Counted from the stretch's first letter, positions 17,048 through 27,042 are shown. The stretch is 64,000 nucleotides of DNA from Bradyrhizobium diazoefficiens (GCF_016616425.1 NZ_CP067101.1:6138001-6202000); one strand, 5' to 3'. The notes: a model not told the origin generated them from the letters alone. Program-made: numbers and translations.

Positions 17048-17467
17048 TGGTTGACGGGGTCGGGTTGGATCCGAGTCGGTCTCACACTTTTTCGCCGGGA
17101 CTCCGAATTCCGTCACCGCAGTACCTCGCCTAAGCTCTTCGCCGCCCATCGCCCGCCTCGTAGAGGTTGAGTCCTGTAAACAATGGCGCTGTCACCCAAG
17201 AAACCGCTTTCCATAAATGCCTTCGAGATTGGCGGCCTGCATCACCGTTTACGCGACCATGACATCCCTCGCGTCAAGCCAGCATTTGGGTAGTTGCTTC
17301 CTTCATTGCCCCCTCACCGCTGCCTAGGAGCGTTGGTGCGCCGCGAAGAACCTCAAGGTTTTCAGACGAAGGCAAAACCACTAAATTCTTACAATAGGTG
17401 TATACACCGACTTGACGTTTCTTATTATCACTGTATCTATCTTTCAAGTCCTATTTATGAGGCGCAC
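17048..17467. other. Divergent promoter region proB / ccr
   Basis: This 420-bp region separates leftward proB from rightward ccr. It is comparatively AT-rich from 17380 onward, contains the palindrome at 17397-17408, and probably holds both promoters. Confidence 0.5.
17397..17408. promoter_or_regulatory. Perfect palindrome GGTGTATACACC, candidate operator
   Basis: A 12-bp perfect inverted repeat in AT-rich sequence 60 bp upstream of the ccr ATG. Its GTATAC centre resembles operators of GntR-type regulators. No cognate regulator is proven. Confidence 0.45.
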
Positions 17468-18757
17468 ATGAGCGGATCAGATCAGCAACTTCAGTACAAT
17501 CAGCTTGCAGCGAATCATGAGGATCAGGTTGCAAAGGACCTTTATGGCATTGGGGAAGTGCCGCCGTTGGGTCACGTACCGAAGCACATGCACGCCTGGG
17601 TGATACGTCGGGAGCGGCATGGTGATCCGGAGAATGCCATGCAGGCGGAAGTGGTCGATACGCCTACGATCGGCCCAGAGGACGCCCTCGTCATGATCAT
17701 GGCGGCCGGAGTAAACTACAATGGAGTTTGGGCAGCTCTCGGCCAGCCGGTATCGCCCTTCGACATACACCGGCAATCCCATCACATCGCGGGATCGGAT
17801 GGTGCGGGAATTGTATGGGCGGTCGGGGATCGCGTCAGGGGATGGAAAGTTGGCGATGAGGTCGTTCTGCACTGCCATCAGGATGACGGCGACGATGTCG
17901 AGTGCAATGGTGGCGATCCGATGTTGTCGCCTTCGCACAGAATATGGGGCTACGAAACTCCGGACGGCTCCTTTGCGCAGTTCGCACGCGTACAGTGCCG
18001 TCAACTGCTACCCAGGCCCACGCATCTGAGCTGGGAAGAGAGCGCCTGCTATACGCTCACGCTGGCTACGGCATATAGGATGTTGTTGGGACATCGCCCT
18101 CACATCATCAGACCAGGTCAAAACGTTTTGGTGTGGGGTGCGGCTGGCGGTCTTGGATCGATGGCAATCCAACTCGTGACCGTCGCAGGCGCCAACGCGA
18201 TCGGCGTCGTTTCTGAGGAGGCGAAACGCGAGTATGTGATGTCGCTGGGCGCCAAGGGAGTAATAAACCGGACGGACTTCGACTGCTGGGGCCAACTTCC
18301 CGATATTGATGCAACCGCGGCGTACGGCGAATATTTGAAGCAGGTACGGCGCTTCGGGAAAGCCATCTGGGATATTGCAGGAAATGGCAACGACGTCGAC
18401 GTTGTCTTTGAGCACCCCGGCGAAACGACATTCCCCGTCAGTTGCTTCGTCGTGAAGCGCGGCGGAATGGTTGTCTTCTGCGCAGGAACCTCGGGTTATA
18501 ACCTTACGATGGATGCCCGCTTTGTCTGGATGAGGCAGAAGAGAATCCAGGGAAGTCACTTCGCAAATCCCTATCAAGTCTGGGAGGCAAATCGGCTTGT
18601 CATCGAAGAGCGGATAGATCCTTGCCTTTCCGAAGTTTTCACATGGCCCGAGATTCCCCGTGCGCACAGGAGAATGTGGAGGAATCAGCACCAGCCCGGA
18701 AACATGTCGGTTCTCATCCAAGCGAGTCCGGTCCAGCCTGTAAATTCGCGCAGCTAA
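17468..18757 (+). CDS. ccr: Crotonyl-CoA carboxylase/reductase
   Basis: A 429-residue zinc-less MDR-family enzyme of the CCR type, which reductively carboxylates crotonyl-CoA to ethylmalonyl-CoA with NADPH. Residues known to hold CO2 in CCRs have counterparts: Asn in AGVNYNGVW, Tyr-Glu in WGYETPDGSF, and His in GSHFANPYQVWEAN. The nucleotide-binding motif WGAAGGLGSMAIQ and the VVSEEAKREYVMSLGAKGVINR segment are present. The start at 17468 (MSGSDQQ) fits the family length; the frame runs further upstream. The gene is followed by an enoyl-CoA hydratase relative in the same direction. No other ethylmalonyl-CoA pathway gene is adjacent, so its product may feed acyl-CoA building blocks or a dispersed pathway. 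Confidence 0.93.
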   Translation: MSGSDQQLQYNQLAANHEDQVAKDLYGIGEVPPLGHVPKHMHAWVIRRERHGDPENAMQAEVVDTPTIGPEDALVMIMAAGVNYNGVWAALGQPVSPFDIHRQSHHIAGSDGAGIVWAVGDRVRGWKVGDEVVLHCHQDDGDDVECNGGDPMLSPSHRIWGYETPDGSFAQFARVQCRQLLPRPTHLSWEESACYTLTLATAYRMLLGHRPHIIRPGQNVLVWGAAGGLGSMAIQLVTVAGANAIGVVSEEAKREYVMSLGAKGVINRTDFDCWGQLPDIDATAAYGEYLKQVRRFGKAIWDIAGNGNDVDVVFEHPGETTFPVSCFVVKRGGMVVFCAGTSGYNLTMDARFVWMRQKRIQGSHFANPYQVWEANRLVIEERIDPCLSEVFTWPEIPRAHRRMWRNQHQPGNMSVLIQASPVQPVNSRS

Positions 18758-19072
18758 TAAGCATCGAGCGGATCATGAGGGATAAAGATGTCCCAATCGA
18801 TGCGACCGGCTGCCGAACGCAAGGAGAGTGTTCCCGCTGGGCTCCAGCGATGGGCAGCTTCTGATCGGAGTGATGGCCAATCTGCTCGGTGCGCTTCGCT
18901 CTGGTTTCGAGCCGATGCATGTACTGCCGGTGCGCCGCATCTGGCGTCTCATGGCGCAGCCAGTTCTTACTATAGATGTTGGTAGGATTTAAATCTCTCC
19001 CATTAGGTGTATCTGACTCTAGCCGCAGCGAGTGACCGAGATCTCGCCGATCAGACCAATGGGAACGGTACG
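18758..19072. other. Spacer between ccr and the hydratase gene
   Basis: No gene is seen. One frame reads coherently for about 50 residues (MHVLPVRRIWRLMAQP) and could be eroded coding sequence, but no family is recognised. Confidence 0.3.
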
Positions 19073-19846
19073 ATGATTCTGAAAACTGAAGTTCAAGGCA
19101 CGGTTCTCGTCGCGCGGTTCAACCATGCGAACGCCAATAATCCGATGAGCCTCGAGCTCGAAAATGCCATCCGCGCAGTTTGCGATGAGACCGAGAACAA
19201 TTCTGCGATACGGGCTTTAGTATTGACAGGGGGAGACGAGCGTTCCTTTTGCGCGGGGGGTGATTTCAACGAGGTAGCGCAACTTTCCGAACGCGCGGCT
19301 GTAGAGGCCTTTGTCGACAGGCTGATTGACTTCTATTCCACGATACTGGACGTTACGAAGCCGATTGTTGCCGCTGTCGGGGGATACGCAGTAGGTATCG
19401 GCTTTCAAGTCGCGTTGTGCTGCGATTGGCGCATCGGTTCACCAGAAACCAAGCTGCTTATGTGGGAGTTGAAGCATGGACTCGCTTGCACACTCGGCGG
19501 CTATATGCTCGAGAGCATCCTAAGTCGAGCGGCGATGTCCGACATCATCTACGGCTGTGAGGCGATTCCGGTTTCATGGGCGACGGACCAGAAGTTGCTG
19601 AACGAGGTGGTTGATTCCCGGAATCTTGTGGAGCGGGCTATCGCGCGAGCGCAGATGCTCGGCGAATTTCCGGAGGTCACATTCCGACGAACGAAGGAAT
19701 CGGTGAATCAGCGCTTTGTCGCCGGTTTGCGCGAGATCGCGACCGCAGCGAAGGAAGCACATGTTGCTGGATTTGGTAGCAGGGCCGCCGAAAAGCACTT
19801 CAAGAACATCCTGGGCGAGCAGGTGGAAGCGGTTACACGTTCGTAA
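19073..19846 (+). CDS. Enoyl-CoA hydratase/isomerase family protein
   Basis: A 257-residue crotonase-fold protein. The oxyanion-hole regions are visible: SFCAGGDFNEVAQLS near residue 60 and AVGGYAVGIGFQVALCCDWRI near 105. Compared with classical hydratases, the first catalytic Glu position (GGCEL) is Gln (GIGFQVAL), while the second has Glu in MWELKHGL. This suggests decarboxylase, isomerase or thioesterase chemistry in place of plain hydration. The start at 19073 (MILKTEVQG) is the family start; an upstream Met adds unrelated residues. It probably belongs with ccr, 315 bp upstream in the same direction. Confidence 0.88.
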   Translation: MILKTEVQGTVLVARFNHANANNPMSLELENAIRAVCDETENNSAIRALVLTGGDERSFCAGGDFNEVAQLSERAAVEAFVDRLIDFYSTILDVTKPIVAAVGGYAVGIGFQVALCCDWRIGSPETKLLMWELKHGLACTLGGYMLESILSRAAMSDIIYGCEAIPVSWATDQKLLNEVVDSRNLVERAIARAQMLGEFPEVTFRRTKESVNQRFVAGLREIATAAKEAHVAGFGSRAAEKHFKNILGEQVEAVTRS

Positions 19847-19885
19847 CGCCGTTCGCACCAGTCGAGTGCTGCAATTGCTCGGGCA

Positions 19886-20290
19886 CTATCGCCTAGTTTT
19901 CGAAGGCGATAGTCTCACGACCAGCGAAAGAATCTCCGCTCGTGCATCCTCGTCCTTGATCTTCATGAAGGCCGTGACAAGCTCCAGGATCTGCCTTCCT
20001 AGCTTGCCCTTTTGAGCACCGACTATCGTAGAAATTTCGGAAGATGGCGACGTCCGTCGCGGCGTTTCGCGTTCGTTGATATCGAAGAAATGCGAGATGG
20101 GGGTGTTCAGGGCACGGGCAATCTCATAGAGCCGGCTGGCAGGCACTCTACTCGTTCCATTCTCGTGCTTTTGGAGCTGCTGAAACACGATATCTAGTCG
20201 GCTCGCGAGTTCCTTCTGACTGAGCCCGATTTGCTTTCGCTGGCTTCGAATGCGTTCGCCGATTCTCACGTCAAGATCGCTGCCTGTCAC
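19886..20290 (-). CDS. XRE-type helix-turn-helix regulator
   Basis: A 134-residue protein whose residues 10-65 form a Cro/CI HTH (RIRSQRKQIGLSQKELASRLDIVFQQLQKHENG, then RLYEIARALNTPISHFF). The rest is a short helical tail (LGRQILELVTAFMKIKDEDARAEILSLVVRL). It lacks the large C-terminal acyl-CoA-sensing domain seen in some XRE regulators of short-chain fatty-acid genes. It converges on the hydratase gene with a 39-bp gap, so control of the ccr-hydratase pair is plausible from position only. Confidence 0.85.
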   Translation of the reverse strand: MTGSDLDVRIGERIRSQRKQIGLSQKELASRLDIVFQQLQKHENGTSRVPASRLYEIARALNTPISHFFDINERETPRRTSPSSEISTIVGAQKGKLGRQILELVTAFMKIKDEDARAEILSLVVRLSPSKTRR

Positions 20291-21821
20291 GACTTAGCCC
20301 GATTTTTCTAATTTCGCTATTCGCGATGATAATCTTTTTGAAGCAATTGATTCAACTAAGTATTTTGTCACCCGAGACGATCATGAGATGCATCTCGCCG
20401 GGACGTAGCCCTCGTGCGGATCTCTCCACCCCTCGGCCATAGGCGGAGTTTCTATCAGACAAACCTGGTCGCCGGCAAAACGTTGCCCACGATGCCCCCG
20501 GAGATTCGGCAAGCTCTCACGAGATCGCAGCTGCTGTCGCGGGCCACCTCGATCTCAATCTCTGATGAACATGTGTGGAAGCCGTGATTCATCTTCAACA
20601 CCCTACGGAACGTGGTCCGGGTTCTGACAAGTGTCGGCTCTTTGCTGCAGCTTGTATGCCATGCGCTGGCGTGTGAATAGCGCAAGTCGGACTCGCGTGC
20701 TCGGGGGAGTAGCATCCCCGCTTCTCCGTCATAGTTGACTTTCTCACAGTCTCAGGCGGTTATTTCGCCGTATCTGGTTAGATGGGCCTCCCTGCTTCCA
20801 ACAGCCACATGATGCGGTGTCTCAATCGGCGCCGGCCGCGATCACCAGCATGAACGGCTTGCGGACGCGACGCGCGCGAGCCAATTAGCTCTTGTCGAGC
20901 TCTTACGCATTGCCCAGCGCACGGTCCCTTCGCGGCGATCAGTACTGGCGCAAGCTTCGATGCCAGTCTCGCTGTGCTTCTGCTTTCTGCCGGCGGAGCG
21001 CTACGGCCCAGCGAACCTCAGCTATGCCGGAAAATCGCCCACCTCTGGCCGGCGCAAGAGCCCGTCGTTGTGATTGAGCGATTGCGGCGGAGCGTCATCG
21101 CACGCTTCGCTGCGGTATCCTCCCCTCGGCGTCCTGGGCGAGCTCACGGTCGAGCAGCGCCTTTATCGACCACTCGCAAGTGGCCCTCAAGCGGGCGCAG
21201 CGTGTCCGTCGGGCCAGGCCGGGACCACGGCGTCATTATCGTCACCGAGAAAACCTGTGACAATATAAAAGAGATCTTATGTTGCCGAACTAGGCTACAT
21301 GGTCACGGATCGAATCGATCGACGTGTGTACTGATGCCCCCTAGACTCACCAAACCGAACGACCAGCTCCGCCCGCCTGTTGCTCGTTCTTCACAGCTAC
21401 CAAACAATCCTCGACCGTGTGATGGCTTCGCAGATCGCGCGCATCGGCGCACTCATTCTTCAGCGGGTACGGGAAGCGCGGTCTGCCGCAAGGTCTCGTA
21501 TGTTATGCCCCAGTTCTCTCGAACTCGCGCCCACCAATGGTGTTTGGAAGACCTCGATGGCGCACCCAGCTGCGCGGCAAATAATTTATACATTGCCAGC
21601 TTCTTGCCGAAGAACAGGCTCCTGACTTATTGTTCACGACAGCCCGGACATGAACATCTCTGTTCAAGTAATCGTTGGCATCACCACGCCAAAACAGAAT
21701 GCTGTGAGGGAGCGTCCATCTTGTCGACCATGGAGCGCCAATGCAATTGAGGATACCCGTCTTTCTACCCTCAATTGCAACACTCTGGCGAACTCTTCTT
21801 CGAATCCTGCCGCGCCAACTC
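20291..21821. other. 1.5-kb gene-poor stretch
   Basis: No intact gene. A leftward frame of 86 residues at 20455-20715 and the sequence just after the acyl-CoA dehydrogenase (21.48-21.65 kb) look protein-like in places but match no family known to me. Confidence 0.35.
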
Positions 21822-22949
21822 TCACGCCAATAGCCGGCGGGCAAGCACGCGATACTTGTGGGTTTCGTTTGGGCCATCGTAGATGCGCGACATGCGCTGA
21901 AGGTCGTACCAATGTGCAAGCGGGCTCTCATATGTGCAACCAGCAGCGCCGTGGATCTGGACCGCTCGGTCGACGACGCGGTCGACCATTTCGGCGGAGG
22001 TCATCTTGATCATACCTGCTTCCATGCGGGTATCATCGCCGCGATCATCCTTCTCCGCGCAGGTATACAGCATCAGCCGCTGCTGCTGGATTTCGATCCA
22101 TGAGTCCACGATCATCGACTGGATAGCTTGCTTCTCGCTGAGCGGACTTTCGAACACGACTCGCTTCTTGGCGTAGTCGACCATCATATCATAGCTGCGC
22201 TGAGCAATTCCGAGCGCCTTGGCCCCAAGTTCGAAGCGAGCCCTTGATAGTTGCTGTTGTGCGACTTTGAATCCGGCGCCCTCGCCCCCGATGAACGCAA
22301 CGTCATCAACCCTGCAATTCTCAAGCGTCAGCTCGTGCGTCATGTAGCCACCAAGCATAGGTACTGGGCGCGCGATAAGGCCCGGATTATCCTTCTCGAC
22401 GACAAACATCGAAATGTCCTTGGCGCTTTTCTCCTTGCTTGTGCGGGCGAAAACCAAGACGCCATCCGTGTCGTCGAAGAAGCTGACCCAGCTCTTTGCG
22501 CCGTTGATGATCCAAGTGTCGCCATCCCGCCTCGCGGAAGTCGAAACAGAGCGAGCCGGATCTGCTCCGCCACCCGGCTCGGTTAGCGCAAAGCAATATC
22601 GCTTGGCGTCAGTCAGAAGGGGATCGAGGTAACGCGCTTTCTGCTCGCCTTGTAAATGGAACAGAGCATGGTGGACCTCGCCGCCAAAGTGGATCGGCGC
22701 CAGACATTTGTAATTCTCCTCGAAGACGGCCAGTCGATCGACCAGGGAAAGATGCACCCTGCTTAGTTCGCGCGGCAGGCGGAGCCCCCACAAACCGGCC
22801 TCCCGGGCCGCTGCACGTCCGGGCTCATAGTCCTCCCGGCTTAGCTTCTCGCCTCTGAGAATTCGCGTCTCAAGGGGCGCCTGGTGGTCCTTGACGATCC
22901 TCCGAACCAAATCGACCAGCGCTCGTGTTTCTTCCTTGAACTCGTACAT
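21822..22949 (-). CDS. Acyl-CoA dehydrogenase
   Basis: A 375-residue flavoprotein of the standard acyl-CoA dehydrogenase length. Family segments are YCFALTEPGGGADPARSVSTSARRDG (middle beta domain, FAD contact), WIINGAKSWVSF, SRARFELGAKALGIAQRSYDMMVDY (C-terminal helical domain), AVQIHGAAGCTYESPLAHW and RIYDGPNETHKYRVLARRLL. The Asp in IYDGPNE sits in the position of the usual catalytic Glu region, so the exact base is uncertain. The ATG at 22949 with an AGGAAATGAC leader is preferred over an upstream TTG. It is the second short-chain acyl-CoA gene set near ccr. Substrate is unknown. Confidence 0.92.
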   Translation of the reverse strand: MYEFKEETRALVDLVRRIVKDHQAPLETRILRGEKLSREDYEPGRAAAREAGLWGLRLPRELSRVHLSLVDRLAVFEENYKCLAPIHFGGEVHHALFHLQGEQKARYLDPLLTDAKRYCFALTEPGGGADPARSVSTSARRDGDTWIINGAKSWVSFFDDTDGVLVFARTSKEKSAKDISMFVVEKDNPGLIARPVPMLGGYMTHELTLENCRVDDVAFIGGEGAGFKVAQQQLSRARFELGAKALGIAQRSYDMMVDYAKKRVVFESPLSEKQAIQSMIVDSWIEIQQQRLMLYTCAEKDDRGDDTRMEAGMIKMTSAEMVDRVVDRAVQIHGAAGCTYESPLAHWYDLQRMSRIYDGPNETHKYRVLARRLLA

Positions 22950-24295
22950 GTCATTTCCTGTCAGTTGTTCCAGATGATCGATCAAATCGGCAGGGGTCTC
23001 CTGAAGCGCCTGTCAGGCTCGACCGCCCGGGTTGACCGTGCTGGCGTTCTGCGAACTTAGTGTCCGGCCGAAGTCGGACCAACTACCGAACTAGGGGGGA
23101 TACAATCGGTGGCCTCGTCGCCCCATACGTGGTAAAGTTTTCAAGGTTGCACTATGCAAGGTCACGAGCCCCATTCCTGGCTCGACCAGGGGTCTGGGAG
23201 GCTCACTCGACTTCATCTGGTTTTGGGTAGGTGTTGGACTTACATCATCCGGAAATTGGGCCGATCTATCCTGGTGCGGCATCGACGCGTCTACAGAAAC
23301 CAGCCGACGAATTCGCCGCAAGGGCAGCGTTTCATGTAGTTGGCTTCGCTGCTATACGGGATGGATCGGGATGTTTCACTTGTGAGACGATCTCATCGTC
23401 TGGGAATGCAAGCCAGCACGTGACACATTCGGCTTCGAACACCTTGAGCACGGCGAGAGCCACCAGATCAGCTTGATCTCCGATCGTCGAAATTTATCCA
23501 GCATCTCTCCGAGTTCGCCGCCAATTTTGTAACGCCCGGCTACCGCACCTGCCCACATCACGGTAGGTGCTCGAGCACTTGCCGGCGGCTCGTTCAAAGT
23601 CGGGGATTGGCGATGAACGTGATCTGAGCAGTCGGCAAAAGTGCGATTGTCGATTCGGCTCGCTCGCATCGTGGTCGGGCGAGAGAACGATCGTGAGATC
23701 GAGTTCCCGACGGACGATCGTCTCCGGAGCCCCCGAAATCGCCGCCCTGCAAGTGGCCGCTCGCGGATCGAACTTACTTGCATATTCTTCCAAACGGACC
23801 ATTGCGCGACCTGCTCGTCCATAGCAACAGTTCGCGTCTACCGCACAGCCTTTGAGTTTTAAGCGCTGGACTGGACACGAAGGCGTCGCGCCCCAAAGGA
23901 AAAAGCCTGACACAGCGCGATGAACCGGTATCCCGCATTCAGATTGATGGCGCACGCCGCCTCAAAAGGGAGCGGCGCCTTTTGATTGTCATGGTCTGGC
24001 TCCGAGTACTGCGCGTGACCGCTACCTGAGGCGCAGCAACTTGCGCTTCGGTCAACTACCAACGTTAGTGATTGATCTTCGTAGCGGCCTGTTGAATTAC
24101 TATTCGATGGACATCGGTTTGATCGCAAAGAGCTCGCGATGCAACAGCCACATTCAGGTCTTGCCACCTGACGGATACGCTGGATCATAACCCGCAGAGA
24201 TTCTGCGCTCTCACAGTGACTTCTGGTCTGAGTCTCGGCCGTAGCCGATCGATTAGCCAGAGCCGACCTCGTTAGACTGTAAGGAAGGGCGAAAT
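22950..24295. other. 1.3-kb gene-poor stretch
   Basis: No intact gene. A rightward frame near 23.39-23.53 kb (ECKPARDTFGFEHLEHGESH) looks like eroded coding sequence but I cannot name a family. The right end must carry the promoter of the aminotransferase gene, with AAGGAAGGGCG as its ribosome-binding site. Confidence 0.35.
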
Positions 24296-25519
24296 ATGAA
24301 TCAAACCGTCGATCAGATTCCGCCGTATCGTTGGGCCAAACGGGCACGCGATACTGTCGCTCCGGAGGGGAGCACGACATCGGGCGGCGACCTCATTGAG
24401 CTTGGCGGAGGATTCGATTTTCCCGACGCGCTGCCGGACATCGTGTCGGAGGCGAAGGCGGCCGCCGAGTTGAAGCGCGAGACACTGCAATATGGTCCGC
24501 TCTATGGGCTCAATGACTTACGCGATGCCATCGCCGAAAATCTTCGCCAGGATGGGATCGCGACCACTCGGGAGAACATTCTGGTCGTCAACGGCGCCAA
24601 ACATGGGCTGGACCTGACGTGCCGGATCTTCCTTGAGCCCGAGGACCCCGTAATCGTGGGCGCACCCACTTACCTGATGGCTGCTAAAATCCTGAAGCAT
24701 GCAGAGGCCCGCTTCGTGTCCATACCTCAGGACGAAGAGGGCTTGGATACGGAGATCCTCAGGGACCGGCTGCAGGCACGGCAGGCTGCCGGCGAACCCA
24801 TGCCCAAGTTGATGTACGACATGCCGGATTTCCACAATCCGACTGGCATCCCGATGTCGGCCGTTCGCCGGCAGAGGCTTGTCGATTTAGCAAAGCAGTA
24901 TGACTTCGTCATTATCGAAGACGATCCTTATCGCCGCATCCGATTCGAGGGTGAAGCGGTGCCCCCAATAAAGGCCTTCGACAAGAGCGGCAGGGTGATC
25001 GGCTTGGGCACCGTTTCCAAGATTCTCGCGCCAGGCCTGCGCATCGGCTGGGTAAACGCTGACCCCGCCATCGTCCGCCGCATGGCCGCGCACAAGTCCG
25101 ACGGCGGCTCCTGCCCGATGCTGCAACGAATTGTTGTCCAGCTCTTGCGTAACGGAAAAATGGACCAGCACGTCGCAACGCTCACAACCGTGCTGCGCGG
25201 CCACCGAAACGCGATGATCGACACTATTCGCGAGCACCTACCCGACACCTCAGTTCATGTGCCACACGGCGGCTACTTTCTTTGGGTCCGGCTGCCGCCT
25301 GGGATCGATGCGAACGAACTCGTCCGCCGCGCCGTGAAGGAGGGCGTGTCCATCATCTCTGGCCGGCTGTGCTTTGCCGAAGAACCGTCCGGCTCCTTTG
25401 TCCGCCTTGCTTACAGCTTCAGCACACCGGCCGAAATCGCCGAGGGCATCAAACGACTGGGTCGCGCCTATGCTGCCATGCGATCCTATGCCGACACATC
25501 GTCCGGCGGAGTGCTCTGA
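24296..25519 (+). CDS. PLP aminotransferase, LysN/MocR-catalytic-domain type
   Basis: A 407-residue fold-type I aminotransferase without the MocR DNA-binding domain, resembling 2-aminoadipate aminotransferase LysN. Motifs are YGPLYGLNDLRDAIAENL, GAKHGLDLTCRIFLEP, the substrate-side DMPDFHNPTGIPM (Asn), the PLP aspartate in FVIIEDDPYR, and the Schiff-base lysine in GTVSKILAPGLRIGW with the phosphate-binding Arg. It ends with an Ala/Ser-rich tail. It is followed by an IS630 element that separates it from the 27.5-34.6 kb gene block. A truncated paralogue lies at 34.9-35.3 kb. The substrate (aminoadipate, aromatic, cysteate-like) cannot be told from sequence. Confidence 0.92.
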   Translation: MNQTVDQIPPYRWAKRARDTVAPEGSTTSGGDLIELGGGFDFPDALPDIVSEAKAAAELKRETLQYGPLYGLNDLRDAIAENLRQDGIATTRENILVVNGAKHGLDLTCRIFLEPEDPVIVGAPTYLMAAKILKHAEARFVSIPQDEEGLDTEILRDRLQARQAAGEPMPKLMYDMPDFHNPTGIPMSAVRRQRLVDLAKQYDFVIIEDDPYRRIRFEGEAVPPIKAFDKSGRVIGLGTVSKILAPGLRIGWVNADPAIVRRMAAHKSDGGSCPMLQRIVVQLLRNGKMDQHVATLTTVLRGHRNAMIDTIREHLPDTSVHVPHGGYFLWVRLPPGIDANELVRRAVKEGVSIISGRLCFAEEPSGSFVRLAYSFSTPAEIAEGIKRLGRAYAAMRSYADTSSGGVL

Positions 25520-25623
25520 CGTGGCCGGTTCATTACGGCCAAAACCGGTCTGGCGGGGTATGTTTTCCGCTATGGTTGAAGTGCTAGCTCTGCACAGTGA
25601 TTTTGACAGGTTGGGTCCGGCGG

Positions 25624-25926
25624 TCAGATTAGCTCTGGCAGGAGTTTCGGATCAATGAGGACCTCGATGCTGCGAGGCGTCCTTGGCTGCCGTCTGATGA
25701 GGCCGACACGTTCCAGCGTCAGCACCATCTGGTGAACCGACGGCGGGCTGACGCGGAAATATTCCTGCATGTCGGTCTCGGCCGGGGGCCTGCGATGCAG
25801 CCGGGTGTAGAGGTGGATAAAAGCCAGATACTGCCCCTGCGTGGGCGTGAAGGGTTTTGTCGAAGGACTCAAGCCGGCCATCCGATTCAGTTGTTCGTGC
25901 GTGCCTCGAACGAGGAGGCACGCCAT
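25624..25926 (-). CDS. Small winged-helix protein of the IS630 element
   Basis: A 100-residue protein. TQGQYLAFIHLYTRLHRRPPAETDMQEYFRVSPPSVHQMVLTLERVGLIRRQ is a LexA/MarR-like winged helix with the pattern helix-turn-recognition helix-wing. It starts head to head with the transposase gene (starts overlap by 2 bp). Such a divergent companion ORF is seen in rhizobial IS630 elements. It may regulate transposition. Confidence 0.7.
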   Translation of the reverse strand: MACLLVRGTHEQLNRMAGLSPSTKPFTPTQGQYLAFIHLYTRLHRRPPAETDMQEYFRVSPPSVHQMVLTLERVGLIRRQPRTPRSIEVLIDPKLLPELI

Positions 25927-27042
25927 GAATGTACGCTATCGGGTCGAACTCAGCCAAATCGAGCGCACCGAACTGAGGGCGCTGCTCAGCGGCGGCAAGC
26001 ATGCGTCCCGCAAGCTCAAGCGAGCGCAGATTTTGCTGGCCGCCGATGCCGGGACCAGCGACGAGGAGGTCGCAAGGAGCGTTGGCGTGAGCAGCTCGAC
26101 CGTATATCGGACCAAGCGACGCTTCGTGGAAGGCAATCTGGAGCGGGCGCTGAGCGAAGAGCCGCGTCCCGGAGCGGAGCGCAAACTCACCGGCAAGGAA
26201 GAAGCCTTGCTGGTGGCGACCGCCTGTGCCAGTCCCCCGAAGGGCCGTGCCCGCTGGACGCTCAAGCTGCTGGCAGGCGCGATGGTCAAACTCACCGAAC
26301 ACAAGAGCCTGTCGCACGAGACGGTTCGCCGGCGCCTGGCGGAAAACGACCTCAAGCCCTGGCGCAAAGACATGTGGTGCATTCCGCAGGTCGATGGCGA
26401 ATACGTCGCCCGCATGGAGGATGTGCTCGACCTTTACGCCGAGGCGTCTGATCCCGCGCGGCCGGTGGTATGCTTCGATGAAAGCCCCGTGCAACTCATC
26501 GGCCAAACGCGTCAGCCCATTCCGGCCAAGCCCGGTAGGCTCGAACGTTACGATTATGAGTATCGTCGCAATGGCACCGTCAATCTCTTCGTCCTGCTCG
26601 ACGTGCATCGTCCCTGGCGCAAGGTCAAAGTCACTGAGCGGCGCGCGGCAAAAGACTACGCCGAATGCATGCGCGAGCTCGTCGACATCCATTATCCCGA
26701 CGCTGAGATCATCCGGGTCGTTCAGGATAATTTATCGACCCACTCCGCCGGCGCCCTCTATCAGGCGTTCCCGCCCGCCGAAGCCAGGCGGATTTTGGGA
26801 CGGCTTGAGTTCCACTACACGCCAAAGCACGCAGGTTGGCTCAACATAGTCGAGATCGAAATCGGCGTCCTGCGAGGCCAGTGCCTGGATCGCAGGATCG
26901 ACGATCCCAACTGCGCCGCGAAATCACCGCTTGGGAACGACAACGAAATACCGCCCGCTCCCGCATCAAATGGATGTTCACGACAGACAAGGCTCGCGCC
27001 AAAATGGCAGGCGCCTATCCCGCCACTTCCAAAGAGTCATAA
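25925..27042 (+). pseudogene. IS630 transposase, frameshifted near the C-terminus
   Basis: The N-terminal HTH region (RAQILLAADAGTSDEEVARSVGVSSSTVYRTKRRF) is followed by a DDE domain with Asp in VVCFDESPVQL, Asp in IRVVQDNLSTHS and Glu in GWLNIVEIEIGVL. All three catalytic residues precede a frameshift at about 26.91 kb, after which the normal C-terminus (REITAWERQRNTARSRIKWM to YPATSKES) continues in another frame. The element is probably inactive unless the shift is tolerated. Confidence 0.88.

Larger units (their letters stand above)
25624..27042 (+). mobile_element. IS630-family insertion sequence
   Basis: The element holds a divergent small winged-helix gene and a frameshifted DDE transposase. 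Exact terminal repeats were not resolved. It splits the LysN-type aminotransferase from the following leftward genes. Confidence 0.85.

Noticed and set aside
25652..26692. 346-residue leftward frame in the IS630 element
   Set aside because: Antisense of the transposase with no motifs.
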